Below are positions 15,410 to 24,568 of a stretch of 37,977 bases of DNA, in pieces. The notes under the pieces were generated by a model. The model did no database searches. It saw nothing but the letters and a program-made list of their open reading frames with translations, and was not told the origin of the DNA. The first letter of the stretch is position 1, and the number at the start of each line of letters is the position of its first letter. The stretch is taken from assembly GCA_902798645.1 (NCBI GenBank), contig CADBXV010000007.1, positions 1 to 37,977 on the forward strand, read 5' to 3'. Source of the DNA: an uncultured bacterium (GTDB lineage Bacteria; Cyanobacteriota; Vampirovibrionia; Gastranaerophilales; Gastranaerophilaceae). The position numbers and the translations under genes were made by a program.

Positions 15410-17083
15410 TTATGATATCGGCATATAAACTTTTACACAAAAACCACAATTTTCATTAGAATAAAGCCTTATCTCACCATTCATTGCTTCGATAAGTCCT
15501 TTAACAATATAAAGCCCAAGCCCAGTTCCACGAGTTGTTCGTGTAGTTGAATCATCCAGTCTGGTAAATTTGTCAAAAAGTGTTTTAAGTTTTTCACGAG
15601 GAATAACATCATACTCATTTTGAACACTTATTATAATTTTGTTATTCTCTATTTCATAATCAAGTGTTATTGGCGTATCCTCTTTAGAATATTTAATAGC
15701 ATTTTCAATAAGATTAACAAAAACTTGCTCTATTCTATCATTATCTGCAAGAATTTCAGTTGAGCATTCTTGAATGTTATTAATAATTTCTTTTCCTGAA
15801 TCATTTTTAACAAGCAATATTGAATTTTCAATAACAGCATTTATAGGAATATTAACCATATTAAAATTAAGTTTTGCACCTTCAATGTCAGGTATTACAA
15901 GCAAGTCCTCTATCATGCGTTTTAATCTTTCAGACTGGCGTTTTATAATTTTTAACGATTTTTGTTTTGTTTCATCATCTATTTCAATATCTTGTCTTAA
16001 CAACCTCGAAGTATATCCTTGAATACTGGTTAAAGGTGTCCTAAACTCGTGAGAAACTGTGTCAATCATATTAGAACGAAATTCATCCAGCTGTTTAAGC
16101 TCTCTGTTTTTTTTCTTAATTTGTACGTATGATTTGTGAATTTGGTTAACCATTCGATTAAACTCTGTTCCAAGGAAAACAATCTCAAATGGTGTAAATA
16201 TATTTGTTAATAATCTAATACGTCTTTCATAGTTTCCTTTTGATATCGCTATAATAGCCTTGAAAAGCTGACGAATATTGATATATAGGTAAGAAGTGTA
16301 TAATCCGACAACAAAGAATACGGAAAAGATTGTTATAAGAATTGAGAGTATGATTTTATCACGATTGTAGTCTATTGTATCTTTTTTCATATCCTCTGTT
16401 GTATTAACAATAATTAAAGCATTCGGATTTGTTTTTTTATAATATACTAATGGTTGGTTTTTGACGTTACCAAATATAACAGGCTCATTATCTATAAGAT
16501 TTTTGGGAAGCTGTGCCAGACATTCTTCATAGTCTTGTTGATTAAATTTGCTTGATGCAAAAAGTTCATTTGTGTCACCATCTATAATATATATTTGGCG
16601 TTGGTCTTCAGTCAGTGTTTTAAACCAGTCTGTTTTAAGAGTTTCCATGTCTAATACTGCAACCAAAGTTCTGCCGTCTTTTAGTTTTCTGAAGAATACT
16701 CCATAGTTGTCACGAACATTATATGCTTGATATTGTTCAAGTTTTTCTTTTGAGTTTACTATTACTAATTCTTTGTAAAAAGGCATACTTTTAAGAACAG
16801 TGTCTAAATAGTTTTGTTCTTGAGCCGGATTTTTATAAAAATCCAAAGTTGAAATAACTTGATTAAGTTCATTGTTGATAGATTGTTCAAAAACGTCAAT
16901 TTCTTCTGATACAATTTTGGATATCAAAACTGCCGCAGAACGAAATTGTGCACGTGTAGATTGCTGGTTAATGTTATTAATAATAATTCCGCTTATTGTC
17001 ATAGGAATGAGAACAGCAAAAAATATAACAATGATAATTTGCTCTGCAATTTTTAATCTGCGTTTTGAAAAGAATTGCACCAT
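15410..17083 (-). CDS. Membrane sensor histidine kinase with atypical G1 box
   Basis: A 557-residue kinase. One membrane helix lies at about 15-34, then an extracytoplasmic sensor region to about 243, a second helix (about 245-268), a HAMP-like linker, and HisKA with VSHEFRTPLTS (His345 as phosphoacceptor). The ATPase domain has a good N box (NLIENAIKYS) and G2 box (RGTGLGLYIV). The G1 box is odd: where DxGxGIP is expected the sequence reads NEYDVIP, so the aspartate that normally contacts adenine is missing or shifted. It follows the response regulator gene by 15 bases and is its likely partner. Signal unknown. Confidence 0.92.
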   Translation of the reverse strand: MVQFFSKRRLKIAEQIIIVIFFAVLIPMTISGIIINNINQQSTRAQFRSAAVLISKIVSEEIDVFEQSINNELNQVISTLDFYKNPAQEQNYLDTVLKSMPFYKELVIVNSKEKLEQYQAYNVRDNYGVFFRKLKDGRTLVAVLDMETLKTDWFKTLTEDQRQIYIIDGDTNELFASSKFNQQDYEECLAQLPKNLIDNEPVIFGNVKNQPLVYYKKTNPNALIIVNTTEDMKKDTIDYNRDKIILSILITIFSVFFVVGLYTSYLYINIRQLFKAIIAISKGNYERRIRLLTNIFTPFEIVFLGTEFNRMVNQIHKSYVQIKKKNRELKQLDEFRSNMIDTVSHEFRTPLTSIQGYTSRLLRQDIEIDDETKQKSLKIIKRQSERLKRMIEDLLVIPDIEGAKLNFNMVNIPINAVIENSILLVKNDSGKEIINNIQECSTEILADNDRIEQVFVNLIENAIKYSKEDTPITLDYEIENNKIIISVQNEYDVIPREKLKTLFDKFTRLDDSTTRTTRGTGLGLYIVKGLIEAMNGEIRLYSNENCGFCVKVYMPIS

Positions 17084-17098
17084 AAATAAAAAATCCTC

Positions 17099-17812
17099 TT
17101 ATCCTTCTTCGCCAAATGGGGTGAGTTTGTATCCGACATTTGTTACTGTATGCAGGTATTTTGGATTTTTTGAATCCGGTTCAATTTTGTTTCTTAAAGC
17201 ACCAACGTGAACGCGAAGCATTCTAACATCTTCATCGCTTGAATATCCCCAAACTTCTTCTAAAAGAGTTGCAAGTGTAACAGATTTATTAAAATGCTGC
17301 ATCAAGCAGTAAAGTATCTCAAATTCTGTGGGTGTTAATTTAATTTTTTTATTTAGAATAATTGTTTCTAACGTATCAGGTAAAATTTCAATTTCTCCTG
17401 CTTCCAAAATTTCAGAAACTGATAAATTTTTAGTTTGTGGCTGGTTGCGTCTTAGTAAAACTCTTATTCTTAAAAGAACTTCCTGTATATCAAAAGGCTT
17501 AACCAAATAATCATCAGCTCCGCTGTCAAATCCGTTTGTTTTATCTCCAATAGTGCCTTTTGCAGTGAGCATTAAAATGGGTACATTTATTTTTGCTTGG
17601 CGAATGTTTTTACATACATCAAAACCGTTCATTTTTGGCATCATAACATCAAGCAATATTAAATCATATTTATTATTCAAAGCTTTATTAAGTCCTTCCA
17701 TACCATTGGATGCCGTATCTGTAAAATATCCGCTGGATGAAATATCAAATTCCAATAAATCCCTAATTTCTGTGTCATCATCTACAATTAAAATTCTTTT
17801 CTTTTCTGTCAT
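17099..17812 (-). CDS. OmpR/PhoB-family response regulator
   Basis: A 237-residue regulator. The receiver domain (1-120) has the acidic pocket DDD at 11-13, phosphoacceptor Asp55 (LILLDVMMPK) and Lys in LVKPFD. The C-terminal winged-helix domain (about 135-232) has LTPTEFEILYCLM and VRMLRVHVGALRNKIEP, the DNA-binding helix. It is the first gene of the pair with the kinase at 15410-17083. The ATG has AAAGGA upstream. It broadly resembles RpaB/PhoB-type regulators; the targets are unknown. Confidence 0.94.
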   Translation of the reverse strand: MTEKKRILIVDDDTEIRDLLEFDISSSGYFTDTASNGMEGLNKALNNKYDLILLDVMMPKMNGFDVCKNIRQAKINVPILMLTAKGTIGDKTNGFDSGADDYLVKPFDIQEVLLRIRVLLRRNQPQTKNLSVSEILEAGEIEILPDTLETIILNKKIKLTPTEFEILYCLMQHFNKSVTLATLLEEVWGYSSDEDVRMLRVHVGALRNKIEPDSKNPKYLHTVTNVGYKLTPFGEEG

Positions 17813-17960
17813 AAAAATCCTTTTTATTTATATTTATATTTATTTTAAAAGAATTAAAAAAGGGATGCAATAGAAAAATTTTTAAGATTTATTAAGAAAA
17901 ATTGATATATGTAAAATATACTATATTGTAAAATTATATCGCTGAGAAGAAAATAGAAGT

Positions 17961-18179
17961 ATGTTAGATAATAATCGTTTAAAAAATTTAGGTATTAACA
18001 TCAAGAGCGAACGATTGAGAAAGAATATCTCACAAGAAAGGCTCGCCGAGTTAACTAATATTTCAAGAAATTCAGTTAGCTTAATAGAAACAGGAAAAAT
18101 TAACCCTACTGTTTTAAAAGTTCTTGATATAGCTAGTGTACTTGGTACTGACTTGAATGCTTTGACAAAAGATATCTAA
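17961..18179 (+). CDS. Small XRE-family HTH protein
   Basis: A 72-residue protein that is almost entirely a Cro/CI HTH domain: IKSERLRKNISQERLAELTNISRNSVSLIETGKINPTVLKVLDIASVLG. It is likely a dimeric DNA-binding repressor. The ATG follows GAGAAG. It is divergent from the two-component pair, with a shared 148-base intergenic region, so control of that pair or of itself is possible but not shown. The next 110 bases hold no gene. Confidence 0.87.
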   Translation: MLDNNRLKNLGINIKSERLRKNISQERLAELTNISRNSVSLIETGKINPTVLKVLDIASVLGTDLNALTKDI

Positions 18180-18296
18180 AAGTTGGCTGGAGATTAAAAT
18201 TGCATCCATAAAAGGTTTTGTTCTTCTCTTTTTTGAGAAGGTAATTTGTTTTATATCTATATGAAATTGTGACATAATATCACTAATTAAACAAAA

Positions 18297-18441
18297 AAGG
18301 TGACTAAAAAGTTATGATTTTATGAGATTCTTCGGCTTATGCCTCAAAATGATGAATAACTGAAAATAAGGCCACGTTATTCAAAGCCATGTAAGGGCGA
18401 AGAATCTTGAACGATTAGTGCTTTGACTTTTTAGTCACCTT
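18297..18441. other. 145-base nested inverted-repeat element (ncRNA or MITE candidate)
   Basis: Four perfect helices nest in one another. They are 18297-18312 with 18426-18441 (16 bp), 18325-18334 with 18398-18407 (10 bp, AGATTCTTCG), 18334-18338 with 18384-18388 (5 bp), and 18354-18360 with 18376-18382 (7 bp, loop 15). On the minus strand the outer arm is followed by a T-run, so it also forms the 3' end signal of prs. It may be a miniature transposable element inserted in a terminator, or a structured RNA. No ORF of note lies inside. Confidence 0.6.
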
Positions 18442-18468
18442 CTTTATTTGTATTCAAATATTAACTAA

Positions 18469-19479
18469 TTATACTTTCATTTCTTTTTCAAAACCAAATA
18501 AAGAACTTACGGATTCATCATCATGAATTCTTGAAATAGCTGCACCTAAAAGCGGAGCTACAGAAAGCTGTTTAACATTTTTTGGCAAATCTTCTTTCTT
18601 CCAAGGAATTGTATTTGTAACTATACATTCTTCAATCGGTGCATTTTCAAGTCTTTCCCTTGCAGGGCCTGAAAATACAGCGTGAGTTGCGCATACATAT
18701 ACTTTTTTTGCACCTTTGGTTTTAAGAAGTTTAGATGCTTCACAAATAGTACCTGCTGTGTCAATAATATCGTCAAACATCAGACAAACTTTGTTTTCCA
18801 CATCGCCAATGATATGAGCTGCAATTGCTTCGTTATGTTTATCACGACGTTTATCAATAATTGCCATCGGACAGTCAAGTTTTTTAGCAAAAGCTCTTGT
18901 CCTGTTAGCTCCGCCCATATCGGGAGATACAGCAACTAATTCATCAGGATCAATGTTTAAGTTTTTAACATAATCAACAATTATCGGATTTGCAAAAATA
19001 TGGTCAACCAGAATATTAAAGAAACCTTGAATTTGACCTGTGTGTAAATCCATTGCCAGAACTCTGTTAGCACCTGCTGTTGTAAGAAGATCTGCAACAA
19101 GCTTTGCTGTAATAGCTTCTCTGCCGGAGGTTTTTCTGTCCTGACGGGCATAACCGTAATAAGGAATAACTGCAGTTATTGATTTTGCGCTTGCACGTTT
19201 GAAAGCATCAATAATAATCAATAATTCCATCAAATTTTCATTAACAGGATTACAAACCGGTTGAATGATAAATACATCATCACCACGAATGCTTTCTTTA
19301 ATTTGTACGTAAATTTCACCATCTGCAAAATTTTTAATAACCATAGGACCAACAGTTGTTCCTAAATAATCAGCAATTTCTTGAGCAAGTTTGGGGTTAG
19401 AACGACCTGAAAATAATTTAATGTCATGAGTCGGGTTAACTGCTCTTTCGAGCTGAGAATAAGGCATTTCAAGAACCAT
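18469..19479 (-). CDS. prs: Ribose-phosphate pyrophosphokinase
   Basis: A 336-residue PRPP synthetase, which makes PRPP from ribose 5-phosphate and ATP for purine, pyrimidine, His, Trp and NAD synthesis. Motifs seen: FSGRSNPKLAQEIA, FADGEIYVQIKESIRG, the ATP-binding YYGYARQDRKTSGRE, metal ligand His in MDLHTGQIQGFF, and the PRPP loop FDDIIDTAGT. The end IHDDESVSSLFGF resembles cyanobacterial enzymes. The ATG at 19479 has AAAGGA eight bases upstream; MPYSQLER, four codons in, is a possible alternative start. The element at 18297-18441 lies just downstream. Confidence 0.96.
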   Translation of the reverse strand: MVLEMPYSQLERAVNPTHDIKLFSGRSNPKLAQEIADYLGTTVGPMVIKNFADGEIYVQIKESIRGDDVFIIQPVCNPVNENLMELLIIIDAFKRASAKSITAVIPYYGYARQDRKTSGREAITAKLVADLLTTAGANRVLAMDLHTGQIQGFFNILVDHIFANPIIVDYVKNLNIDPDELVAVSPDMGGANRTRAFAKKLDCPMAIIDKRRDKHNEAIAAHIIGDVENKVCLMFDDIIDTAGTICEASKLLKTKGAKKVYVCATHAVFSGPARERLENAPIEECIVTNTIPWKKEDLPKNVKQLSVAPLLGAAISRIHDDESVSSLFGFEKEMKV

Positions 19480-19675
19480 ATGGTAAATCCTTTCATACTT
19501 TTGTGATAGAGAATTGATTTTATTTTACACTAAATGTCTGTTTTTATAAAGATTTTTTTACAAAATATTAAGCTATATCCATGTTAAAACCCGTAAAAAA
19601 TAAATTTGCTCTTATACTATTGTGCATACAAAAAAGATGAATTTATGGTAAAATTCGGATGTTGAGGAGGGTTTT

Positions 19676-22600
19676 ATGAATATTAAACTTTTAGCAAAAA
19701 TAGGAATCATATTGGGAAGTATTTTAGCAGGAATATTTTTATTATTTCTTTTACTTCCGTTTATCTTGAATATATTTATAGATAAGTATACTCCTCAAAT
19801 TGTCGGTGAAATAAATAAAGTAACAGGACTTAGTGCCGGATTGGAAGATGTCAGAATTGTTACGACTCCAAAATTAACCGCAGGTTTTAAAGTTAAAAAA
19901 TTTGAGCTTTATACGCCCGAAAAGGAACATATTTTCAGTGCTGATAATTTTGAAGTAAAAATGTCATTAATTCCTCTTTTTGCAAAAAATATAAGAATTG
20001 ATGTTGTAAAACTCAATAAAACCGCTGTAACACTACAATTTAATAAAGAAGGTGATTTAGATTTATTGCAATATTTGCCTGTGCAAGAGGATAACTCACT
20101 TCAAAACTCTCCTCAAAGAGATGAAGTAAACCTTCCATTTGGGTTAAAATTATCTAACCATCTTCCTGATATTCATATCGGTGAGTATAAAGTTACGGTT
20201 ACTGACAGGAAAGATAATTATATAGTAAGTGGCAATAAGACAGATATTACTAATTTCATTATTAATAAAAGTATTAAAATCAAAACTTCCGGAAAAGCAG
20301 TATTAAAAGACAGAGAGCAACTTAATTATAAGGTTAATTTATTCAATAAAATAATGCCGGATGTTGAACTCAATGATTTGGTATTTAATCCGAAAGAAGA
20401 AGAAAAAACTCAAACAGACCCTGTTAAAGCAGATGTTATCGGTATTATGAAAGGACTTTATGATTATAAAGTTACTGCAAATGTCGATGTTAATTTGAAA
20501 ACAGAGAAAGAATCAACAGACGGCAGTATAAAAATTTCAAATGTTTCCATAATAGATTTGCCTTCATCAAATGCGAATTTAATATTTAATGGTAACACCA
20601 TTGATTTAAATTCAAACATTTATACTGCTAAAACTGAAGTTTCCACTCTGAAAGGCAAAATTACAACAGGTAGAAAGCCGTATTTGGATATGAATTTCAA
20701 ATCGGATTTGAATATTGCTAATGTTTTGAATATTACTAAAAAAATTGCTTTGATATTTAATATAAAAGATTTACAAACTTTAAGTGCGGATGGTAAATTA
20801 AATGCGGATTTAAGTGTCAAATCAGACTTAAAAACCATAACATCCGGCGGATTTTTGAAAATACCAGCCGCAAAACTTTATTACGGAGCATATCAGGTAG
20901 GTGTTGATAATATTAATGCAGATATATCTCTTGCGGATAACAATGTTAATATTAAAAATGTAAGCTTTTCTGTTCTTGGTCAACCGTTAAAGGCATATGG
21001 TACTCTTTCTTCCGATGCGGTTGCTGACATTCATGCAATTGCAGACAAATTGAGTATAAAAGGATTACTTGTTGCACTCGGACAAGCTTCCGTTATGAAG
21101 GATAATCCTATATATTCAGGAACGCTGTCAATGGATGCAATCATTAAAGGAAAATTAGAAAAAATTAATCCTATAATAAAATTAAGCATAGCAAATCTTG
21201 ATTTAAAAAATATTCCAGCAGATTTAAGATTAAAAGCACCATTAACAAAAGTTGATATAACTTCAGACGGAAAAACTTTCGGAGGAAGTGCAATAAGTTC
21301 AAATGTAAAACTTATAAATCCTGCCTTAACAGTCTTTGCTAATGAAATTAAAGCAAATATACTTCCGGATGTAATAGAAATAACTCAAACCCCCGTTGTT
21401 ATTGAAAAAATTAATACTGTTGTTCAGGGTAAAATAACTGATTACTTAACTGAAAAAATTAACTTTGATTTTGTATCAACCGGTGACATCAAATCTACTC
21501 TAAAAGGCGATATGAACATTGTTAAGCAAACTCTAAACCTTATTTATTCAACTACCGATTTATCAACAATTATAATACCTATGTTTGACAAATCAAAATT
21601 GTCATTTAAAGGGAAAATAAATATAACCGGAAATATGATGAATCCGATAGTCAGTGGTTTTGCAACCGTACCTTCAATTTCTATTCCTGAAATACCGGTA
21701 ACAATGTCTGATATGGATATAAAATTAAACGGTACAATTCTTCATGGCTCAGGAACAGTTAAGGAATTTGCATCAGGCGGTATAAAAGCTCAAAATCTTT
21801 CAAGCGATTTTGAACTTAAAGGAATGGATTTTTACTTAAATAATCTAAAAGGAGAGTCTTTTAAGGGAAAAATAAACGGTAATATTATTTATAATCTTTC
21901 GAATGCAAAAACAAAAATAAATTTTAAAGGTTCCGGCATGGATGCAGAATCAGCAATTGAAGGCGCATCAGGTATAAAAAATGCATTAACCGGAACGCTG
22001 GGATTTAATACAAATCTTACTTTAACTGTCCTTGAATATAATGCAATGATAAAGTCAATGAAGGGTGATTTATCATTTGATATTAAAAAAGGAGCGTTTG
22101 GTACAATAGGACGTTTTGAAGGATTTTTGGGGGCATCAAATATAACCCAAAATTATTTTCTTAAAAATACGGTGAATGCTTTATCTAATGCTGCCGGACT
22201 TGCTACAACAGCCCAATTTGATGTATTAGAAGGTAAAATGACCTTTTCGGACGGTTGGGCAAATTTAAATACCGTAAAAAGTGCAGGTCCCAGCCTATGC
22301 TACTATATTACAGGTAAATACAATCTTAATAACGGAACAACAAATGTAAATATTTTGGGAAGGTTAGATGCTCCGATGGTAGCAAAACTCGGTCCATTGG
22401 GAACATTAAATATGTCAAATATTTTAGGAGATAAAGCTGCTTCTGTTCTAAAGATATTAACAACAAATCCTCAAGGTGAAAAAACAAGCGAAATACCTGC
22501 TTTGACAAATAAGAGTACAAATTATCAAGATTTTAAAATTTCATTTAATGGCGGTGTTGATTCAAAAAGTTCAATTAAATCTTTTAAATGGTTGACAACA

Positions 22601-22981
22601 GCAGATTTAACAAATCAACAGTCTCAAACAGTAAAAGATGTTGTTGACAGTGTTAAAAATGCATATAAATCTGATATTAATACAACAAAAGAAGAAATAA
22701 ATAATACAATAGAACAAAAGAAACAAGAAATAGAAAATGCAAAAAATCAAATAAATACTACAAAAGAAGATTTTAAAAACTTATGGAACAGCATAAAAGA
22801 TGCTTCAAAACAGTCAAATCAAACAACACAGGAAGCATTACCCGCTAAAACAGAATCAGTTCCTATCGAAAAAGAAACAAAAGCTGCAGAATCTCCTGCT
22901 CAGACAGCACAACCTGTTCAGGATTCTGCCGTAACGGCACCAAAAGAATCAGACACTGCTTCTACAAATATCTCAGAGTAA
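19676..22981 (+). CDS. Large AsmA/TamB-like envelope protein
   Basis: An 1101-residue protein. One membrane helix (about 8-34) anchors it in the inner membrane. It is followed by an AsmA-type start (KVTGLSAGLEDVRIVTTPKLTAGFKVKKFELYTPE) and then a long run of short beta strands with repeated LNG/LKG and GxxxL patterns, typical of the AsmA/TamB bridge fold. Such proteins span the periplasm and are linked to lipid transport to the outer membrane. The last 120 residues form a charged coiled coil (NTTKEEINNTIEQKKQEIENA) and a Pro/Thr/Gln-rich tail. The ATG has GAGGAGG. It supports an outer membrane in this organism. panD follows 54 bases later. Confidence 0.88.
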   Translation: MNIKLLAKIGIILGSILAGIFLLFLLLPFILNIFIDKYTPQIVGEINKVTGLSAGLEDVRIVTTPKLTAGFKVKKFELYTPEKEHIFSADNFEVKMSLIPLFAKNIRIDVVKLNKTAVTLQFNKEGDLDLLQYLPVQEDNSLQNSPQRDEVNLPFGLKLSNHLPDIHIGEYKVTVTDRKDNYIVSGNKTDITNFIINKSIKIKTSGKAVLKDREQLNYKVNLFNKIMPDVELNDLVFNPKEEEKTQTDPVKADVIGIMKGLYDYKVTANVDVNLKTEKESTDGSIKISNVSIIDLPSSNANLIFNGNTIDLNSNIYTAKTEVSTLKGKITTGRKPYLDMNFKSDLNIANVLNITKKIALIFNIKDLQTLSADGKLNADLSVKSDLKTITSGGFLKIPAAKLYYGAYQVGVDNINADISLADNNVNIKNVSFSVLGQPLKAYGTLSSDAVADIHAIADKLSIKGLLVALGQASVMKDNPIYSGTLSMDAIIKGKLEKINPIIKLSIANLDLKNIPADLRLKAPLTKVDITSDGKTFGGSAISSNVKLINPALTVFANEIKANILPDVIEITQTPVVIEKINTVVQGKITDYLTEKINFDFVSTGDIKSTLKGDMNIVKQTLNLIYSTTDLSTIIIPMFDKSKLSFKGKINITGNMMNPIVSGFATVPSISIPEIPVTMSDMDIKLNGTILHGSGTVKEFASGGIKAQNLSSDFELKGMDFYLNNLKGESFKGKINGNIIYNLSNAKTKINFKGSGMDAESAIEGASGIKNALTGTLGFNTNLTLTVLEYNAMIKSMKGDLSFDIKKGAFGTIGRFEGFLGASNITQNYFLKNTVNALSNAAGLATTAQFDVLEGKMTFSDGWANLNTVKSAGPSLCYYITGKYNLNNGTTNVNILGRLDAPMVAKLGPLGTLNMSNILGDKAASVLKILTTNPQGEKTSEIPALTNKSTNYQDFKISFNGGVDSKSSIKSFKWLTTADLTNQQSQTVKDVVDSVKNAYKSDINTTKEEINNTIEQKKQEIENAKNQINTTKEDFKNLWNSIKDASKQSNQTTQEALPAKTESVPIEKETKAAESPAQTAQPVQDSAVTAPKESDTASTNISE

Positions 22982-23035
22982 ATAAAGTTATACTTATTTT
23001 ATCTTTGTGATATCATGTCTGTTGAGGCAAATAAT

Positions 23036-23386
23036 ATGTTAAGAGAATTTTTAAACTCAAAGATACACAGAGCAACCGTAACCGATGCAAATTTAAATTA
23101 TGTCGGTTCTATTACCATAGATGAAGAATTTTTAGAACTTGCAAATATTTTAGAGTGGGAAAAAGTCGAGATATTAAATATAAATAACGGTGAAAGATTT
23201 CAAACATATGCTCTGAAAGGAAAAAGAGGTTCTAAAGTATTTTGTTTGAACGGTGCAGCAGCAAGAAAAGCTCAACCGGGGGATAAGATTATTATTGTTA
23301 CTTATGCTCAACTGTCAGAAGATGAAATAAAAACTCACAAACCGACCATTGTACAGGTTGGTGAGGGAAATGAGATTTTGAAATAA
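23036..23386 (+). CDS. panD: Aspartate 1-decarboxylase
   Basis: A 116-residue enzyme that makes beta-alanine from aspartate for pantothenate and CoA. It cleaves itself between Gly24 and Ser25 to form the pyruvoyl cofactor. With the start at 23036 the sequence [20 protein letters not shown] puts GS exactly at 24-25 (YVGSIT), as in E. coli and Bacillus, and a GAGG lies eight bases upstream. An ATG seven codons earlier (23015) has no such support. The conserved NGAAA motif is present ([13 protein letters not shown]). A small ORF begins one base after its stop. Confidence 0.96.
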   Translation: MLREFLNSKIHRATVTDANLNYVGSITIDEEFLELANILEWEKVEILNINNGERFQTYALKGKRGSKVFCLNGAAARKAQPGDKIIIVTYAQLSEDEIKTHKPTIVQVGEGNEILK

Positions 23387-23387
23387 T

Positions 23388-23528
23388 ATGGATATGCGCC
23401 CAAAAAGTAATAAAAAAAAGAAAAAATTTACTGTCGATATTAAAAACATGGGTGTAAATATTGATAAAAACGAGTATTACGAAATTATAAAATCTAATTC
23501 GGCTCATCCTGAACAGGGCTTAAGATAG
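23388..23528 (+). CDS. Small basic hypothetical protein after panD
   Basis: A 46-residue ORF that begins one base after the panD stop. It reads MDMRPKSNKKKKKF, then TVDIKNMGVNIDKNEYYEIIKS and a polar end. The Lys-rich start could bind nucleic acid or membrane, but I recognise no family. There is no strong Shine-Dalgarno; translation could be coupled to panD. It converges with rnhB, 16 bases from its stop. Realness is uncertain: close spacing and a sensible amino-acid composition support it. Confidence 0.45.
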   Translation: MDMRPKSNKKKKKFTVDIKNMGVNIDKNEYYEIIKSNSAHPEQGLR

Positions 23529-23544
23529 CATCAATTCCAAAATT

Positions 23545-24180
23545 TTAAATTAAGCTTAATTGTTTTGCCTGTTCAAAGTGTTTGCGTAAAAAAGACGGTC
23601 TGTGGTATTTACAAAGTCCGTATTTGTCGATTGCATCGATATGTTCACGAGTTAAATATCCGGCATTTTTTGCCCAATTATACATAGGAAATTCTTCGTG
23701 AAGTTTGAGCATATACCTGTCACGACTGACTTTAGCTAAAATACTTGCTGCGGCAATTGATGCTGATTTTGAATCACCTTTTATGATAAATTGCTGGGGA
23801 TATGTGTAATTCCTGATTAATTTGTTTCCGTCAACCAAAGTTAGTGCATTATTTTGCATAATAGAAGAACATGCAATATTCATAGCTTTTAATGATGCAT
23901 TAAGAATGTTAATTTTTTCAATTTCTTCTACCTCAACGCATACAATTTTGTTTAATGTATTATTCAAAATTACATCATAAATAGAATCACGTTTTTTTGA
24001 TGTAAGTTTTTTTGAATCGTTTAAAATTTCTAAATCTTTAATTAATCCGTCTGAGATTTTGTCAAAACAAACTGCAGCAGCATAAACACCCCCTGCGGCA
24101 GGTCCTCGCCCTGCCTCATCAGTGCCGATAATAATTTTATTGAACTGCTTGTCAAATTCAAATAAATCAATAACTGACAT
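23545..24180 (-). CDS. rnhB: Ribonuclease HII
   Basis: A 211-residue enzyme that cuts RNA in RNA-DNA hybrids and removes misincorporated ribonucleotides. The catalytic start IIGTDEAGRGPAAGGV carries the DE pair. Further acidic residues lie in LNDSKKLTSKKR and LTLVDGN, and SKSASIAAASILAKVSRDR is the type-II signature. No Shine-Dalgarno is seen; a TATATT ends six bases before the ATG, so the mRNA may be leaderless, though the AT-rich context makes this weak. Normal length. Confidence 0.95.
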   Translation of the reverse strand: MSVIDLFEFDKQFNKIIIGTDEAGRGPAAGGVYAAAVCFDKISDGLIKDLEILNDSKKLTSKKRDSIYDVILNNTLNKIVCVEVEEIEKINILNASLKAMNIACSSIMQNNALTLVDGNKLIRNYTYPQQFIIKGDSKSASIAAASILAKVSRDRYMLKLHEEFPMYNWAKNAGYLTREHIDAIDKYGLCKYHRPSFLRKHFEQAKQLSLI

Positions 24181-24253
24181 AATATAAATATACTAAATTA
24201 AATTTTAAAAAACAATTCTAAAAAGCTAGTTCCGGAATAATATTTTCAAATAA

Positions 24254-24478
24254 CTATATATTTTTAAAGCAACATAATTCTGAAACAGTAACATCCAATG
24301 CATTGGCAATAGCTATAACTGTTTCTAAAGAAGGTTTTGAAAAAGCAACTTCTATTTTTCCAATAAAATTCAATGACAGATTCACTCTATCAGCCAAGGC
24401 TTGTTGTGATAATCCAAGTGCCTTGCGCCGACTTTTAATATTTGTACCTAAATATTCATAAAAGTTATCATTGATCAT
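24254..24478 (-). CDS. XRE-family HTH regulator with overlapping operator
   Basis: A 74-residue HTH protein: LGTNIKSRRKALGLSQQALADRVNLSLNFIGKIEVAFSKPSLETVIAIANALDVTVSEL. I chose ATG 24478 (MINDNFYEYLG), because the longer frame would begin with TTG at 24592 inside the divergent gene and adds 38 residues unlike the family. The start codon touches a perfect 10+1+10 palindrome (24478-24498), which suggests tight self-repression. No Shine-Dalgarno is visible. The divergent neighbour at 24569 is the other likely target. Confidence 0.85.
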   Translation of the reverse strand: MINDNFYEYLGTNIKSRRKALGLSQQALADRVNLSLNFIGKIEVAFSKPSLETVIAIANALDVTVSELCCFKNI

Positions 24479-24498
24479 TACGTATAGTCTATACGTAA
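24478..24498. promoter_or_regulatory. Perfect operator-like palindrome between XRE gene and divergent gene
   Basis: TTACGTATAG and CTATACGTAA flank a single central T, a perfect 21-base inverted repeat that overlaps the first base of the XRE start codon. Partial copies lie nearby on the plus side: TATACGG at 24511-24517 and TACGTA at 24526-24531. This is the layout expected for an autoregulatory repressor site. Confidence 0.75.
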
Positions 24499-24538
24499 AT
24501 TTTTGTAAAATATACGGTCTGTGTGTACGTAAAACATG

Positions 24539-24544
24539 TATAAT
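24539..24544 (+). promoter_or_regulatory. Candidate -10 element for the 24569 gene
   Basis: A perfect TATAAT preceded by CATG, 25 bases before the ATG at 24569 and just downstream of the TACGTA half-site. No convincing -35 is present, so activity may depend on a regulator. Confidence 0.4.
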
Positions 24545-24568
24545 ATTATTAAAAGGAATTTTTGTAAA

